A stretch of 6,814 nucleotides of DNA from Campylobacterota bacterium (GTDB lineage: Bacteria; Campylobacterota; Campylobacteria; Campylobacterales; Sulfurovaceae): NCBI GenBank assembly GCA_022600655.1, contig JAHZJZ010000233.1, positions 1 through 6,814 on the forward strand. Reading direction: 5' to 3'. The translations under genes and the position numbers were made by a program. The notes below the pieces were generated by a model that was given only the letters and a program-made list of their open reading frames with translations, was not told the origin of the DNA and searched no databases. Shown piece after piece: positions 1 through 5,426 of the stretch; position 1 is the first letter of the stretch, and each line of letters starts with the position of its first letter.

Positions 1-121
1 CATATTTATCTAAATTTTGTACCAAATAAGCATATAATTCACTGCTATATTGAGTTGAAGGTCTAGGTTTATCGGCAAGAATATCTATTAAAACATTGGC
101 ATCGAGAAATACTCGTATCAT
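1..121 (-). CDS. PIN-domain toxin of a VapBC-like module (N-terminal 40 residues, cut by the window edge)
   Basis: Only the first 40 residues are present; the rest lies beyond base 1. The start MIRVFLDANVLIDILADKPR is the first strand and helix of a PIN nuclease, with the metal-binding Asp at residue 7 (FLDANV) and a second Asp at 13. PIN toxins of this type are Mg-dependent endoribonucleases, often cutting tRNA or rRNA. The ATG begins inside the stop codon of the antitoxin gene (ATGA, 118-121), a typical translationally coupled toxin start. The following 'KPRPSTQYSSELYAYL' resembles the PIN_3-type family. The later acidic residues of the active site cannot be seen, so activity is inferred. 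The sense and order (antitoxin first, toxin second) fit a type II module. Confidence 0.85.
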   Translation of the reverse strand, partial: MIRVFLDANVLIDILADKPRPSTQYSSELYAYLVQNLDKY

Positions 122-369
122 ATATCATACCTGTTGGCTTTAATCTCTTGAATATCAGGAATGGGTTCATCAACTTTAATCATTCCAATAATACTCAAAG
201 CATCCTTAACAAGTCTCTTCTGTTCACGTCTTTTCATATACTCTTCAATAGCCTCAGCCACAATATGACTCTTTTTTTGATTGGTCTCTTTGGCATAAGC
301 AACTAAATCATTAACAATTTCAATAGGTAGCGAATATAGCTCTTTTTTATAGTTGGTAGTTGTTGGCAT
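118..369 (-). CDS. Ribbon-helix-helix antitoxin of the VapBC-like module
   Basis: An 83-residue protein. Residues about 12-47 (LYSLPIEIVNDLVAYAKETN followed by KKSHIVAEAIEEYMKRRE) have the beta-strand, helix, helix pattern of CopG/MetJ-type ribbon-helix-helix DNA-binding antitoxins. The charged C-terminal tail, rich in Asp, Glu, Ile and Pro, would be the toxin-wrapping part. In such modules the antitoxin dimer binds DNA, neutralises the PIN toxin encoded next to it and represses its own promoter. The ATG at 369 has an AAGG site 8 bases upstream (378-381). The stop overlaps the toxin start by 4 bases. The gene lies just downstream of cysS on the same strand, with its own promoter in the 69-base gap. 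The fold assignment is by pattern only. Confidence 0.85.
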   Translation of the reverse strand: MPTTTNYKKELYSLPIEIVNDLVAYAKETNQKKSHIVAEAIEEYMKRREQKRLVKDALSIIGMIKVDEPIPDIQEIKANRYDI

Positions 370-381
370 CTTCTACACCTT

Positions 382-414
382 TATATACTTTTTGTATCTA
401 TAGTATATACTTTT
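382..414 (-). promoter_or_regulatory. Candidate operator: two 11-base direct repeats over the toxin-antitoxin promoter
   Basis: The plus-strand word TATATACTTTT occurs at 382-392 and again at 404-414, exactly 22 bases (about two helical turns) apart. One copy overlaps the -10 box and the other lies between the predicted transcription start and the ribosome binding site. Tandem sites with helical spacing are how ribbon-helix-helix antitoxin dimers commonly bind. That this is the operator is inference. Confidence 0.45.
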
Positions 415-430
415 AGAAACCTAATGTCAA
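402..430 (-). promoter_or_regulatory. Sigma-70 type promoter of the VapBC-like module
   Basis: On the minus strand a perfect -35 box TTGACA (430-425) is followed after 17 bases by TATACT (407-402). Transcription would start near 395, giving a leader of about 25 bases before the antitoxin ATG. The -10 box is embedded in the perfect 10-base palindrome AGTATATACT (402-411), so a repressor bound there would block RNA polymerase. The -35 box is only 8 bases beyond the cysS stop codon and no terminator is visible between them. Confidence 0.7.
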
Positions 431-438
431 GTTTCTAC

Positions 439-1839
439 TTATACTTTCTCCCAAAGCACCCCGTCAGCTGTATCCATCAGAGCAATTCCCATAGCTGTAA
501 TCTCATCACGAATAGCATCAGACTTTGCATAGTCTTTAGACTTTTTAGCCTCATTTCTCTGCTCTATAAGTAACGCTATCTTAGCTTTTGTCTCCTCATC
601 AATTCCTATCTGAAAATAGCTAAATGGCTCTTTCCCACCAAAGCCTAAAAGTTCAGCTATAAATGTTATATTTGCCATGGTCTCTTTTTTTAACCCTTTG
701 TCTTTTGGGTTAACATCTAACTTATCATTGGCTTCACTCACCATAGCATCAATAGTGGCTAGAGCTACGGAGATATTCAAGTCATCACTCATCGCTTCTA
801 AAATAGCTTTTTGAAAAGTCTTATTTGGTTTTGACGCACCTGTTGGGGTGATTCGTTTTTTAAGTCTATAGAGCTTATCAAGTCGTTTTTTAGAGTTGAG
901 TAAATCCTCTTCATTAAAGTTAAAATCATTTCTATAGTGAACAGAGATGAGGTAGTTTCGTAGTATCTCACCATCATAGACTTTTAGAGCATCTTTGACA
1001 AAAAAGCTATTGCCTAATGATTTACTCATCTTCTCACCATCAATATTTACAAAACCATTATGCATCCAGTATTTTGCCAATTCATGACCTGTGGCACATC
1101 GGCTTTGGGCTGCTTCATTTTCGTGGTGGGGGAAGAGTAGGTCAGCTCCTCCTCCATGAATGTCTATGCTATACTCATCATTTCCCTCAAAATGTTTTTC
1201 TATCATTGCAGAACATTCGATGTGCCATCCTGGGCGACCTCTGCTAAATGCAGTTTCAAAACAGATATCATCATCACCATGACACGCTTTCCAAAGAGCA
1301 AAATCTTTTGGATTTCGTTTTTCAGAAGTATGCTCTACACGGCTTTGGTTATCTTCATCGTCACCCACTTGGTGTGAGATGGCTCCGTAGTTTGTATCTT
1401 TTGAGGTGTCAAAATAGACATCACCCGAACTTACCACATAGGCGATATCTTTGTCGATAAGCCCTTGTATCATTGACTCCATCGCTTCTAATGATTCGGT
1501 TGCTTTAGGTTCTATGTCGCTCTCTTGTACACCTAACGCTCTCATATCTTCTAAATATCGTGCTATATAATGGGTGGTAATCTCTTCTAAACTCTGCCCT
1601 GTCTCTTGCACTTTTTTAATGATTTTATCGTCAATATCGGTGAAGTTTTTACCCATAGTCACATCATAACGCAGAGCTTTTAAAGTACGAGCCAACAAAT
1701 CAAAACTTAGAGAACTTCGTGCATGACCTAAGTGAGCGTCATCATATACCGTTGGCCCACAGACATAGATAGAAGCTTTTCGTGGGACTATTGGTTCAAA
1801 TGGAACTTTTGTTTTTTTGACACTGTCGTAGATTTGCAT
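439..1839 (-). CDS. cysS: Cysteinyl-tRNA synthetase
   Basis: Class I aminoacyl-tRNA synthetase that charges tRNA-Cys with cysteine using ATP in the cytoplasm. It has 466 residues, the usual length. The Rossmann fold carries the HIGH signature as HLGH (36-39) after CGPTVYD (27-33), and the KMSKS loop is at 270-274 (EKMSKSLGN). The expected zinc ligands are present: Cys27, Cys209 (GWHIECSAM), His238 and Glu242 (HHENE). These make cysteine selection intact. The C-terminal part (about 340-466) is the helical tRNA-binding region, ending in the typical RDEITAMGIALMDTADG. The ATG at 1839 is the only sensible start; AAAGG lies 9 bases upstream. The leader is unusual: it is filled by an inverted pair of 25-base repeats (1853-1925) downstream of a likely extended -10 promoter. 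The gene follows yaiI by 122 bases on the same strand. Confidence 0.98.
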   Translation of the reverse strand: MQIYDSVKKTKVPFEPIVPRKASIYVCGPTVYDDAHLGHARSSLSFDLLARTLKALRYDVTMGKNFTDIDDKIIKKVQETGQSLEEITTHYIARYLEDMRALGVQESDIEPKATESLEAMESMIQGLIDKDIAYVVSSGDVYFDTSKDTNYGAISHQVGDDEDNQSRVEHTSEKRNPKDFALWKACHGDDDICFETAFSRGRPGWHIECSAMIEKHFEGNDEYSIDIHGGGADLLFPHHENEAAQSRCATGHELAKYWMHNGFVNIDGEKMSKSLGNSFFVKDALKVYDGEILRNYLISVHYRNDFNFNEEDLLNSKKRLDKLYRLKKRITPTGASKPNKTFQKAILEAMSDDLNISVALATIDAMVSEANDKLDVNPKDKGLKKETMANITFIAELLGFGGKEPFSYFQIGIDEETKAKIALLIEQRNEAKKSKDYAKSDAIRDEITAMGIALMDTADGVLWEKV

Positions 1840-1852
1840 AGAGTTTTGCCTT

Positions 1853-1877
1853 TGTAGCGTGGGTATTCTTGCCCACG
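1853..1877 (+). repeat. REP-like hairpin repeat, unit A
   Basis: A 25-base unit consisting of the tail TGTAG followed by the hairpin arms CGTGGG and CCCACG around the 8-base loop TATTCTTG. It is identical over all 25 bases, in reverse complement, to unit C (5384-5408), and 23/25 identical to the inverted unit B. A GTAG tetranucleotide at the foot of a short hairpin is the classical layout of REP sequences recognised by REP-associated (RAYT) Y1 transposases. Membership of a RAYT-mobilised family is inference; no transposase is in the window. It ends 13 bases upstream of the cysS start codon. Confidence 0.85.
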
Positions 1878-1900
1878 GAAGATATTTAATAGCTGTTCAT

Positions 1901-1925
1901 TGTGGGTAAGAATACCCACGCTACA
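1901..1925 (-). repeat. REP-like hairpin repeat, unit B (inverted partner of unit A)
   Basis: Read on the minus strand this is the same 25-base unit as A with two changes (positions 19 and 25 of the unit, G to A). Its own hairpin stays closed because the first change creates a T-A pair next to the GTGGG/CCCAC stem. With unit A it forms a 73-base inverted pair (1853-1925) with a 23-base spacer. In cysS RNA the arms could pair over 18 uninterrupted base pairs and then 5 more after one A-C mismatch. Confidence 0.85.
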
Positions 1926-1936
1926 GGATTTTTGTG

Positions 1937-1945
1937 ATTATAACA
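1937..1945 (-). promoter_or_regulatory. Likely extended -10 promoter of cysS
   Basis: On the minus strand TGTTATAAT (1945-1937) is a perfect TATAAT with the extended TGN element. No good -35 box is seen at 17 bases, which is tolerated for extended -10 promoters and common in Campylobacterota. Transcription would start near 1930. The resulting leader of about 90 bases then consists mostly of the inverted repeat pair B-A. The site lies 16 bases past the yaiI stop codon. Confidence 0.55.
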
Positions 1946-1961
1946 AAATAGGGGTTAGTAT

Positions 1962-2411
1962 CTATTTACACCATTTTCCTAAAAAAGCATTCAACTGATT
2001 GGCAAACTCATGTGCATCTTTTTGACCAAAAGCTTTAGGTCCTTTTGTCATCTCTCCAGAGTCTCGTATCTCTTGCATTAAGTTTCGTATGGCTAGGTAC
2101 TGTTTGATATTGTCAACACTATAGAGTTCTCCACGGTGGTCAATGGCATGGGCATTTTTAGAGATGATTCTATCAGCTAGAGGGATGTCAGCTGTAATGA
2201 CCAAGTCATTTTCATTAACCATCTCCACTATCTTATGGTCAGCCTCGTCAGCCCCCTGTTCCACCACCATATAGGTAATATGAGCTGATTTTCCAATGTT
2301 TATTTTTTTATTGGCAATAACATAGGTCTCTAACTTAAGACGTTCTATGGCTCTTAACGTGATAGGTTTAAGTAGATTGGGAAAAGCATCACCATCTATA
2401 AAGAGTCTCAT
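1962..2411 (-). CDS. yaiI: UPF0178 / DUF188 family protein (YaiI-like, PIN-like fold), function unknown
   Basis: A 149-residue protein matching the YaiI/YqxD family. The N-terminus MRLFIDGDAFPN corresponds to the family's usual D-x-D-A-C-P motif, here with Gly between the two Asp and Phe instead of Cys. Further family blocks are QGADEADHKI (52-61), TADIPLADRI (73-82), DHRGELY (91-97) and the C-terminal TKGPKAFGQKDAHEFANQL. Clustered acidic residues (D6, D8, D55, D58, D75, D80) suggest a metal site as in PIN-like nucleases, but no substrate is known to me. The start is the ATG at 2411, which overlaps the ywbE stop as TAATG, so the two are probably translationally coupled; a TTG two codons earlier is less likely. 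It is the last gene of the probable murJ-ywbE-yaiI unit. Confidence 0.9.
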   Translation of the reverse strand: MRLFIDGDAFPNLLKPITLRAIERLKLETYVIANKKINIGKSAHITYMVVEQGADEADHKIVEMVNENDLVITADIPLADRIISKNAHAIDHRGELYSVDNIKQYLAIRNLMQEIRDSGEMTKGPKAFGQKDAHEFANQLNAFLGKWCK

Positions 2412-2602
2412 TAACAAATCTCTTTAACTCTACCCACTTCACCAGAGGTTAATCGTACTTTTATACCGTGTGGGTGGTTTGGAGAGTTGGTTAAGATTTT
2501 TTGTACGGTTCCTTCGGTAAGTGTTCCACATCGTTGATGCTCTTTTAAGACTATTTTGACTTGAAGTCCTGATTTTATATTTGCTCGTTTTTGTCCGTTC
2601 AT
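2411..2602 (-). CDS. ywbE: YwbE-like small conserved protein (DUF2196), function unknown
   Basis: A 63-residue protein with the YwbE pattern: MNGQKRANIKSGLQVKIVLK, then GTLTEGTVQKILTNSPNHPH and GIKVRLTSGEVGRVKEI. Residues 12-60 alternate short hydrophobic strands with glycine turns, like a small KOW/SH3-type beta barrel, which would suit RNA or ribosome binding. That is inference only; the family has no assigned function that I know of. The ATG at 2602 is chosen because the family begins MNGQ and AAGGA stands 7 bases upstream. An in-frame ATG at 2629 would overlap the end of murJ and has no family support. The gene starts 11 bases after the murJ stop and its own stop overlaps the yaiI start. 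Confidence 0.88.
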   Translation of the reverse strand: MNGQKRANIKSGLQVKIVLKEHQRCGTLTEGTVQKILTNSPNHPHGIKVRLTSGEVGRVKEIC

Positions 2603-2613
2603 GGTTGATTCCT

Positions 2614-4026
2614 TTATGTTCGTATCCAAGAGATTAGTAGCTCATTGGTATAGATAAGTAGTAGTGTAGCAAGAGCTAATCCAATAATAATATAGATAAG
2701 CTTTACAGATTTTACAATCTCAAAAAATTTATCAGATCCAACCCCACGAACCGTAAGGATAAAAAAGATAAGTCCAGAGATACTTCCAGCCAAGGCAAGT
2801 CCCATTGCTCCCATAATATTCATAAGTATAACAGAGATGGTAACATTAATTAGCAGCGTAATGGTTGCAATTTTTGCTGCTTTGGTATGTTGTTTGTTGG
2901 CATAAAGAAAGAGTGCAAAGAGTTTAGCCATACCATAAGGGATAAGCCCTAACATATACATACTAAGGACTTTAGCCGTTTCAAGCGTCTGTTGTTCGGT
3001 AAATGCACCTCGCTCAAAGAGTAACCATACAATAGGTTCAGCCAGTATCATTCCACCTAAAGTTGCTACGCCAAGCAGAGCTAGGAGCAACCAAAAGACA
3101 CGATTGAGTTGTCGATAGGCTTCAGGTTCATTGTTATTTTTAATCGCTTTGGAGATACTAGGAAAAAGAGCAATAGAAGCCGCAATAGCAATAATGGCTA
3201 AAGGAAGCTGAAACACACGATTGGCATAAAAAAGGTAAGAGATAGAGCCTGAGATTAAAAATGATGCCAAGATGGTGTCGATAAATGAGGAGATTTGAGG
3301 CATAGAGTTACCCCATACCGATGGAAAAAAGAGATTGTTAAACTGTTTTCCCTCCTCTTTGACATCACGCTTTTTCCTATATTTCCACCCACCAATCAAG
3401 ATACGATGCAAGTTAAAATTTTTAATAGCGATGAGGTGTACGGTCACCTGTAAAAGTCCACCAATCAAAACGGCTACTGAGAGAGCAATAATGATAGTCT
3501 CAGGCTCCTCTTTCATATAGAGTAATAAAGAGGCAATCATCGCGATATTGAGCAGAGCTGTAGACATGGCAGAGGTGGCAAAATGCTCTTTATACTGTAA
3601 CAGGGTAGCTAAAAAGGTAACGATAAATACTAAGTCCAAATACCAAAAGTTAATGGCTGTCAGTGGTGCAGTTTGGGCTATAAGTTCAGAACTCCAATCC
3701 CAAGCGATAGCACGGGTAAGCAGTTCAGGGAAAAAGGTCACAAATAGAGACATAGCAATAATGACAACCATAAAGCGTAAAAAGATAGCTGTGGCAAAAA
3801 CCCCTTTTTGACGACTGGCTATAAACGATGGCATAAAAGCTTGAGTAAATGCACCTTCTGCAAAGATACGCCGAAAGAGATTAGGGAGTTTAAAAGCTAC
3901 AAAAAATATGTCAGTATAGACTGATGCCCCCAAAGCTGAAGCCATAGTGACATCACGCCCTAAACCTGTAACACGAGAAAAGAGAATACCGAAGCTGTTG
4001 GTGAAGATAGATTTTAGTTTTATAAT
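2614..4026 (-). CDS. murJ: Lipid II flippase MurJ (MviN), apparently with a non-canonical ATT or ATA start
   Basis: Inner-membrane MOP-superfamily transporter that flips the peptidoglycan precursor lipid II to the outer face. From the ATT it has 470 residues with about a dozen hydrophobic segments. Family blocks are SRVTGLGRDV in the first helix, PNLFRRIFAEGAFTQAFMPSF (48-68; the cationic lining), GSISYLFYANRVFQLPL (260-276) and LFERGAFT (336-343). The first in-frame ATG (3945, MASALGAS) would delete the first helix with its conserved Arg residues. In-frame sequence back to the TAA at 4042-4044 codes for the missing N-terminus (LKSIFTNSFGILFSRVTGLG) but has no ATG, GTG or TTG. ATT (4026-4024) follows a GGAG site by 4 bases and ATA (4023-4021) by 7. 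ywbE follows after 11 bases; mazF ends 45 bases upstream. Identity is certain, the start is not. Confidence 0.93.
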   Translation of the reverse strand: MIKLKSIFTNSFGILFSRVTGLGRDVTMASALGASVYTDIFFVAFKLPNLFRRIFAEGAFTQAFMPSFIASRQKGVFATAIFLRFMVVIIAMSLFVTFFPELLTRAIAWDWSSELIAQTAPLTAINFWYLDLVFIVTFLATLLQYKEHFATSAMSTALLNIAMIASLLLYMKEEPETIIIALSVAVLIGGLLQVTVHLIAIKNFNLHRILIGGWKYRKKRDVKEEGKQFNNLFFPSVWGNSMPQISSFIDTILASFLISGSISYLFYANRVFQLPLAIIAIAASIALFPSISKAIKNNNEPEAYRQLNRVFWLLLALLGVATLGGMILAEPIVWLLFERGAFTEQQTLETAKVLSMYMLGLIPYGMAKLFALFLYANKQHTKAAKIATITLLINVTISVILMNIMGAMGLALAGSISGLIFFILTVRGVGSDKFFEIVKSVKLIYIIIGLALATLLLIYTNELLISWIRT

Positions 4027-4030
4027 GGTT

Positions 4031-4034
4031 CTCC
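4031..4034 (-). promoter_or_regulatory. Ribosome binding site that points to a non-ATG start of murJ
   Basis: On the minus strand GGAG (4034-4031) lies 4 bases before ATT and 7 bases before ATA, the only places from which the conserved MurJ N-terminus can be read after the upstream stop. No comparable site stands at a useful distance from the internal ATG at 3945, which is preceded by conserved MurJ coding sequence. Confidence 0.5.
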
Positions 4035-4071
4035 GTAGTTGTTATTTTATATTTTTAGTTGCAATTGTATA

Positions 4072-4404
4072 TTAAAAATTTTTACAAAGATTTGAAATAA
4101 TTAATTTATATTCACTATCTGTTATTTTTCCAATAAATGAAGTAACTCTTTTTTTAGATATGGTTCTAATATGATTTATTAAAATATCTGAATCTCTATT
4201 TAAATTATCTCTTTTTACTAACCTTAATCTAAATGGTAACATATCATCAAGTAGTTGTGTTGATAAAGGGACAACAATAATTGTATCTAAGATTTGATTT
4301 GATTCATTATCAGAGATAATTATACAAGGTCTAACTTTGCCAACTTCATCACCTTTTTTAGGATTTAAGTTGATGCCCACAATATCACCCCTATTTAAGT
4401 CCAT
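4072..4404 (-). CDS. mazF: MazF/PemK-family endoribonuclease toxin
   Basis: A 110-residue protein with the MazF/PemK barrel signatures: RGDIVGINLNPKKGDEVGK then RPCIIISDNESN near the N-terminus, the central strand DTIIVVPLST, and the C-terminal segment NHIRTISKKRVTSFIGKIT. MazF toxins cleave single-stranded RNA at short motifs. The Arg of KVRP and the Arg of HIRTIS match conserved positions; the usual Gln before IRT is His here. Three possible starts stand in a row (TTG 4410, ATG 4407, ATG 4404). The last is preferred because AGGAA (4415-4411) is 6 bases from it. The gene overlaps the end of the antitoxin gene, so it is likely coupled to it. Its sequence is visibly more AT-rich than murJ, cysS or ruvA, suggesting acquisition. 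Confidence 0.92.
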   Translation of the reverse strand: MDLNRGDIVGINLNPKKGDEVGKVRPCIIISDNESNQILDTIIVVPLSTQLLDDMLPFRLRLVKRDNLNRDSDILINHIRTISKKRVTSFIGKITDSEYKLIISNLCKNF

Positions 4405-4639
4405 CATCAATTCCTACTTCTAAAAATTCCAAATCTTGGTGTTGTTTTAGTATTTTTAGTTTCTCTATTCTCTCTTTTTTTTCAATTTCTTCGATTACAC
4501 TGGAGATTATATCCTCATATTTTGAAGATATAAAATATCCTAAATCTTTATGTTTTCGCTTATCAACAATTTTAGATATGGTCATCTGTTTAAAAAGAGA
4601 TGGTTGAGTCTGTAATGCTGTTATTCCATATTCTACCAT
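4391..4639 (-). CDS. Probable antitoxin partner of the MazF-like toxin, possibly Phd/YefM-like
   Basis: An 82-residue protein. The N-terminal half (GITALQTQPSLFKQMTISKI, then VDKRKHKDLGYFI) resembles the Phd/YefM layout: a short helix, a strand, the 'I-x-x-K-R' turn and a second strand. The rest (about 44-82) is a highly charged helix followed by an acidic tail, as expected for the toxin-binding part. The role is inferred mainly from position, directly upstream of and overlapping mazF by 14 bases. MazF partners are usually AbrB-like MazE or ribbon-helix-helix proteins, so a Phd-like partner would be a less usual combination. The ATG at 4639 has AAGGA 6 bases upstream (4646-4650). It is strongly AT-rich. 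I am confident it is the antitoxin gene, less so about the fold. Confidence 0.75.
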   Translation of the reverse strand: MVEYGITALQTQPSLFKQMTISKIVDKRKHKDLGYFISSKYEDIISSVIEEIEKKERIEKLKILKQHQDLEFLEVGIDDGLK

Positions 4640-4659
4640 TTTATATCCTTGTGTTTTAA

Positions 4660-4690
4660 TTATTATAGATTATAGTATATGAATTATAAT
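4660..4690 (-). promoter_or_regulatory. Probable promoter and operator region of the MazF module
   Basis: The minus strand carries several -10-like words: TATAAT at 4667-4662, 4674-4669 and 4688-4683, and TATACT at 4679-4674. Two are in a 7-base tandem repeat (ATTATAG twice, 4662-4675), and ATTATA (4669-4674) with TATAAT (4685-4690) forms an inverted repeat. This suits an autoregulated antitoxin promoter, but the region is so AT-rich that the exact -10 cannot be chosen. Confidence 0.3.
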
Positions 4691-4751
4691 AAATTGTTTA
4701 AAGTAAAAAACATTACAATTTGACATATTTTCACTACTTCTAAAAAATAGT

Positions 4752-4760
4752 TGCTATACT
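4752..4760 (+). promoter_or_regulatory. Extended -10 promoter of ruvA
   Basis: TGCTATACT (4752-4760) is a TATACT -10 box with the extended TGN element. The upstream sequence is T- and A-rich without a properly placed -35 box, as is common in Campylobacterota. Transcription would start near 4767, about 22 bases ahead of the ATG. It lies between the divergent MazF module and ruvA. Confidence 0.55.
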
Positions 4761-4788
4761 TCAAAATATATAAAATAAGGAATAGATT

Positions 4789-5349
4789 ATGCTTGTAGGG
4801 ATAGAAGGAACTATAGAGAAAAAAGACCCAACTTTTGTACATCTAAATGTCAATGGTCTAATTTATGAGGTTAATATATCGGTTAACACCTCTAATGCCA
4901 TTAGTGAGCCAAGAGTTAAACTGTTGGTCACACAGATTATTCGTGAAGATGCTAACTTGCTTTTTGGATTTATGGATATGCATGAGAAACGGATGTTTGA
5001 TACACTGATTAAAATTAATGGGGTAGGACCAAAGGTGGCGATGGCTACCTGTTCGACCTTTACCCCTATAACTTTTTCACGTGTGGTTACTGATAGAGAT
5101 GTAGGATTGCTTAAGCGTGTACCAGGGATTGGTCCTAAGGCTGCCAGTCGAATCTTAGTAGAGTTGGCTGACTTCATTGTAGATAGTAGGGAGTCGAGTA
5201 GTGTGCTTGATAGTAGTATGAGTGATGCAGTGTTGGCACTGGAGAGTTTAGGGTTTAAAAAAGAGCAGATTAAAAAGGCATTGTCAGGGGCTACTGGTGA
5301 TACATCTGAACTTGTGAAGTTTGGGCTTAAGAAATTGCAAAGATTATAA
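4789..5349 (+). CDS. ruvA: Holliday junction branch-migration protein RuvA
   Basis: DNA-binding subunit that forms a tetramer on Holliday junctions and loads the RuvB helicase for branch migration in recombination and repair. It has 186 residues, normal length. Domain I (1-62) is the OB fold beginning MLVGIEGTIE and ending REDANLLFGF; Glu53-Asp54 match the acidic pin. Domain II has two helix-hairpin-helix motifs, INGVGPKVA (76-84) and VPGIGPKAASRI (111-122). Domain III (about 140-186) is the RuvB-binding helical part (DAVLALESLGF). The ATG at 4789 has AAGGAA (4777-4782) 6 bases upstream. ddl follows on the same strand after a 77-base gap containing a repeat unit, and the two may be cotranscribed. 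ruvB is not in the window. Confidence 0.97.
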   Translation: MLVGIEGTIEKKDPTFVHLNVNGLIYEVNISVNTSNAISEPRVKLLVTQIIREDANLLFGFMDMHEKRMFDTLIKINGVGPKVAMATCSTFTPITFSRVVTDRDVGLLKRVPGIGPKAASRILVELADFIVDSRESSSVLDSSMSDAVLALESLGFKKEQIKKALSGATGDTSELVKFGLKKLQRL

Positions 5350-5383
5350 GAGAATTAGGGTAAAATATCATTAAAAAATCTTT

Positions 5384-5408
5384 CGTGGGCAAGAATACCC
5401 ACGCTACA
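5384..5408 (-). repeat. REP-like hairpin repeat, unit C
   Basis: On the minus strand this is identical over all 25 bases to unit A at 1853-1877: TGTAG then a CGTGGG/CCCACG hairpin. It sits alone in the ruvA-ddl gap, ending 18 bases before the ddl ATG and 2 bases before the AAAGG ribosome binding site. Relative to the downstream gene it has the same orientation as unit A has to cysS, and both are followed by AAGG-type sites within a few bases. Its hairpin would form in the ddl leader RNA. Confidence 0.85.
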
Positions 5409-5426
5409 ATAAAGGTAAACAATTAT

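Noticed and set aside
1017..1460. Plus-strand open frames inside cysS, and similar ones inside murJ
   Set aside because: They run antisense to well-conserved proteins, have no ribosome binding site and no recognisable protein features.
1840..1930. T-box or other amino-acid-sensing riboswitch ahead of cysS
   Set aside because: There is no T-box sequence, specifier hairpin or terminator; the structure is fully explained by the inverted repeat units.
2603..2629. Upstream ATG extending YwbE by nine residues
   Set aside because: It would overlap the end of murJ, and the family starts at MNGQ, which has AAGGA at the right distance.
4720..4725. TTGACA as the -35 box of ruvA
   Set aside because: It is 29 bases from the extended -10 box at 4752-4760, far beyond 16-18 bases, and at 17 bases there is only AAAAAT.
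5385..5426. In-frame GTG that would extend Ddl by 14 residues
   Set aside because: The GTG lies inside repeat unit C, the extra residues have no Ddl character, and ATG 5427 with AAAGG upstream gives the normal N-terminus.
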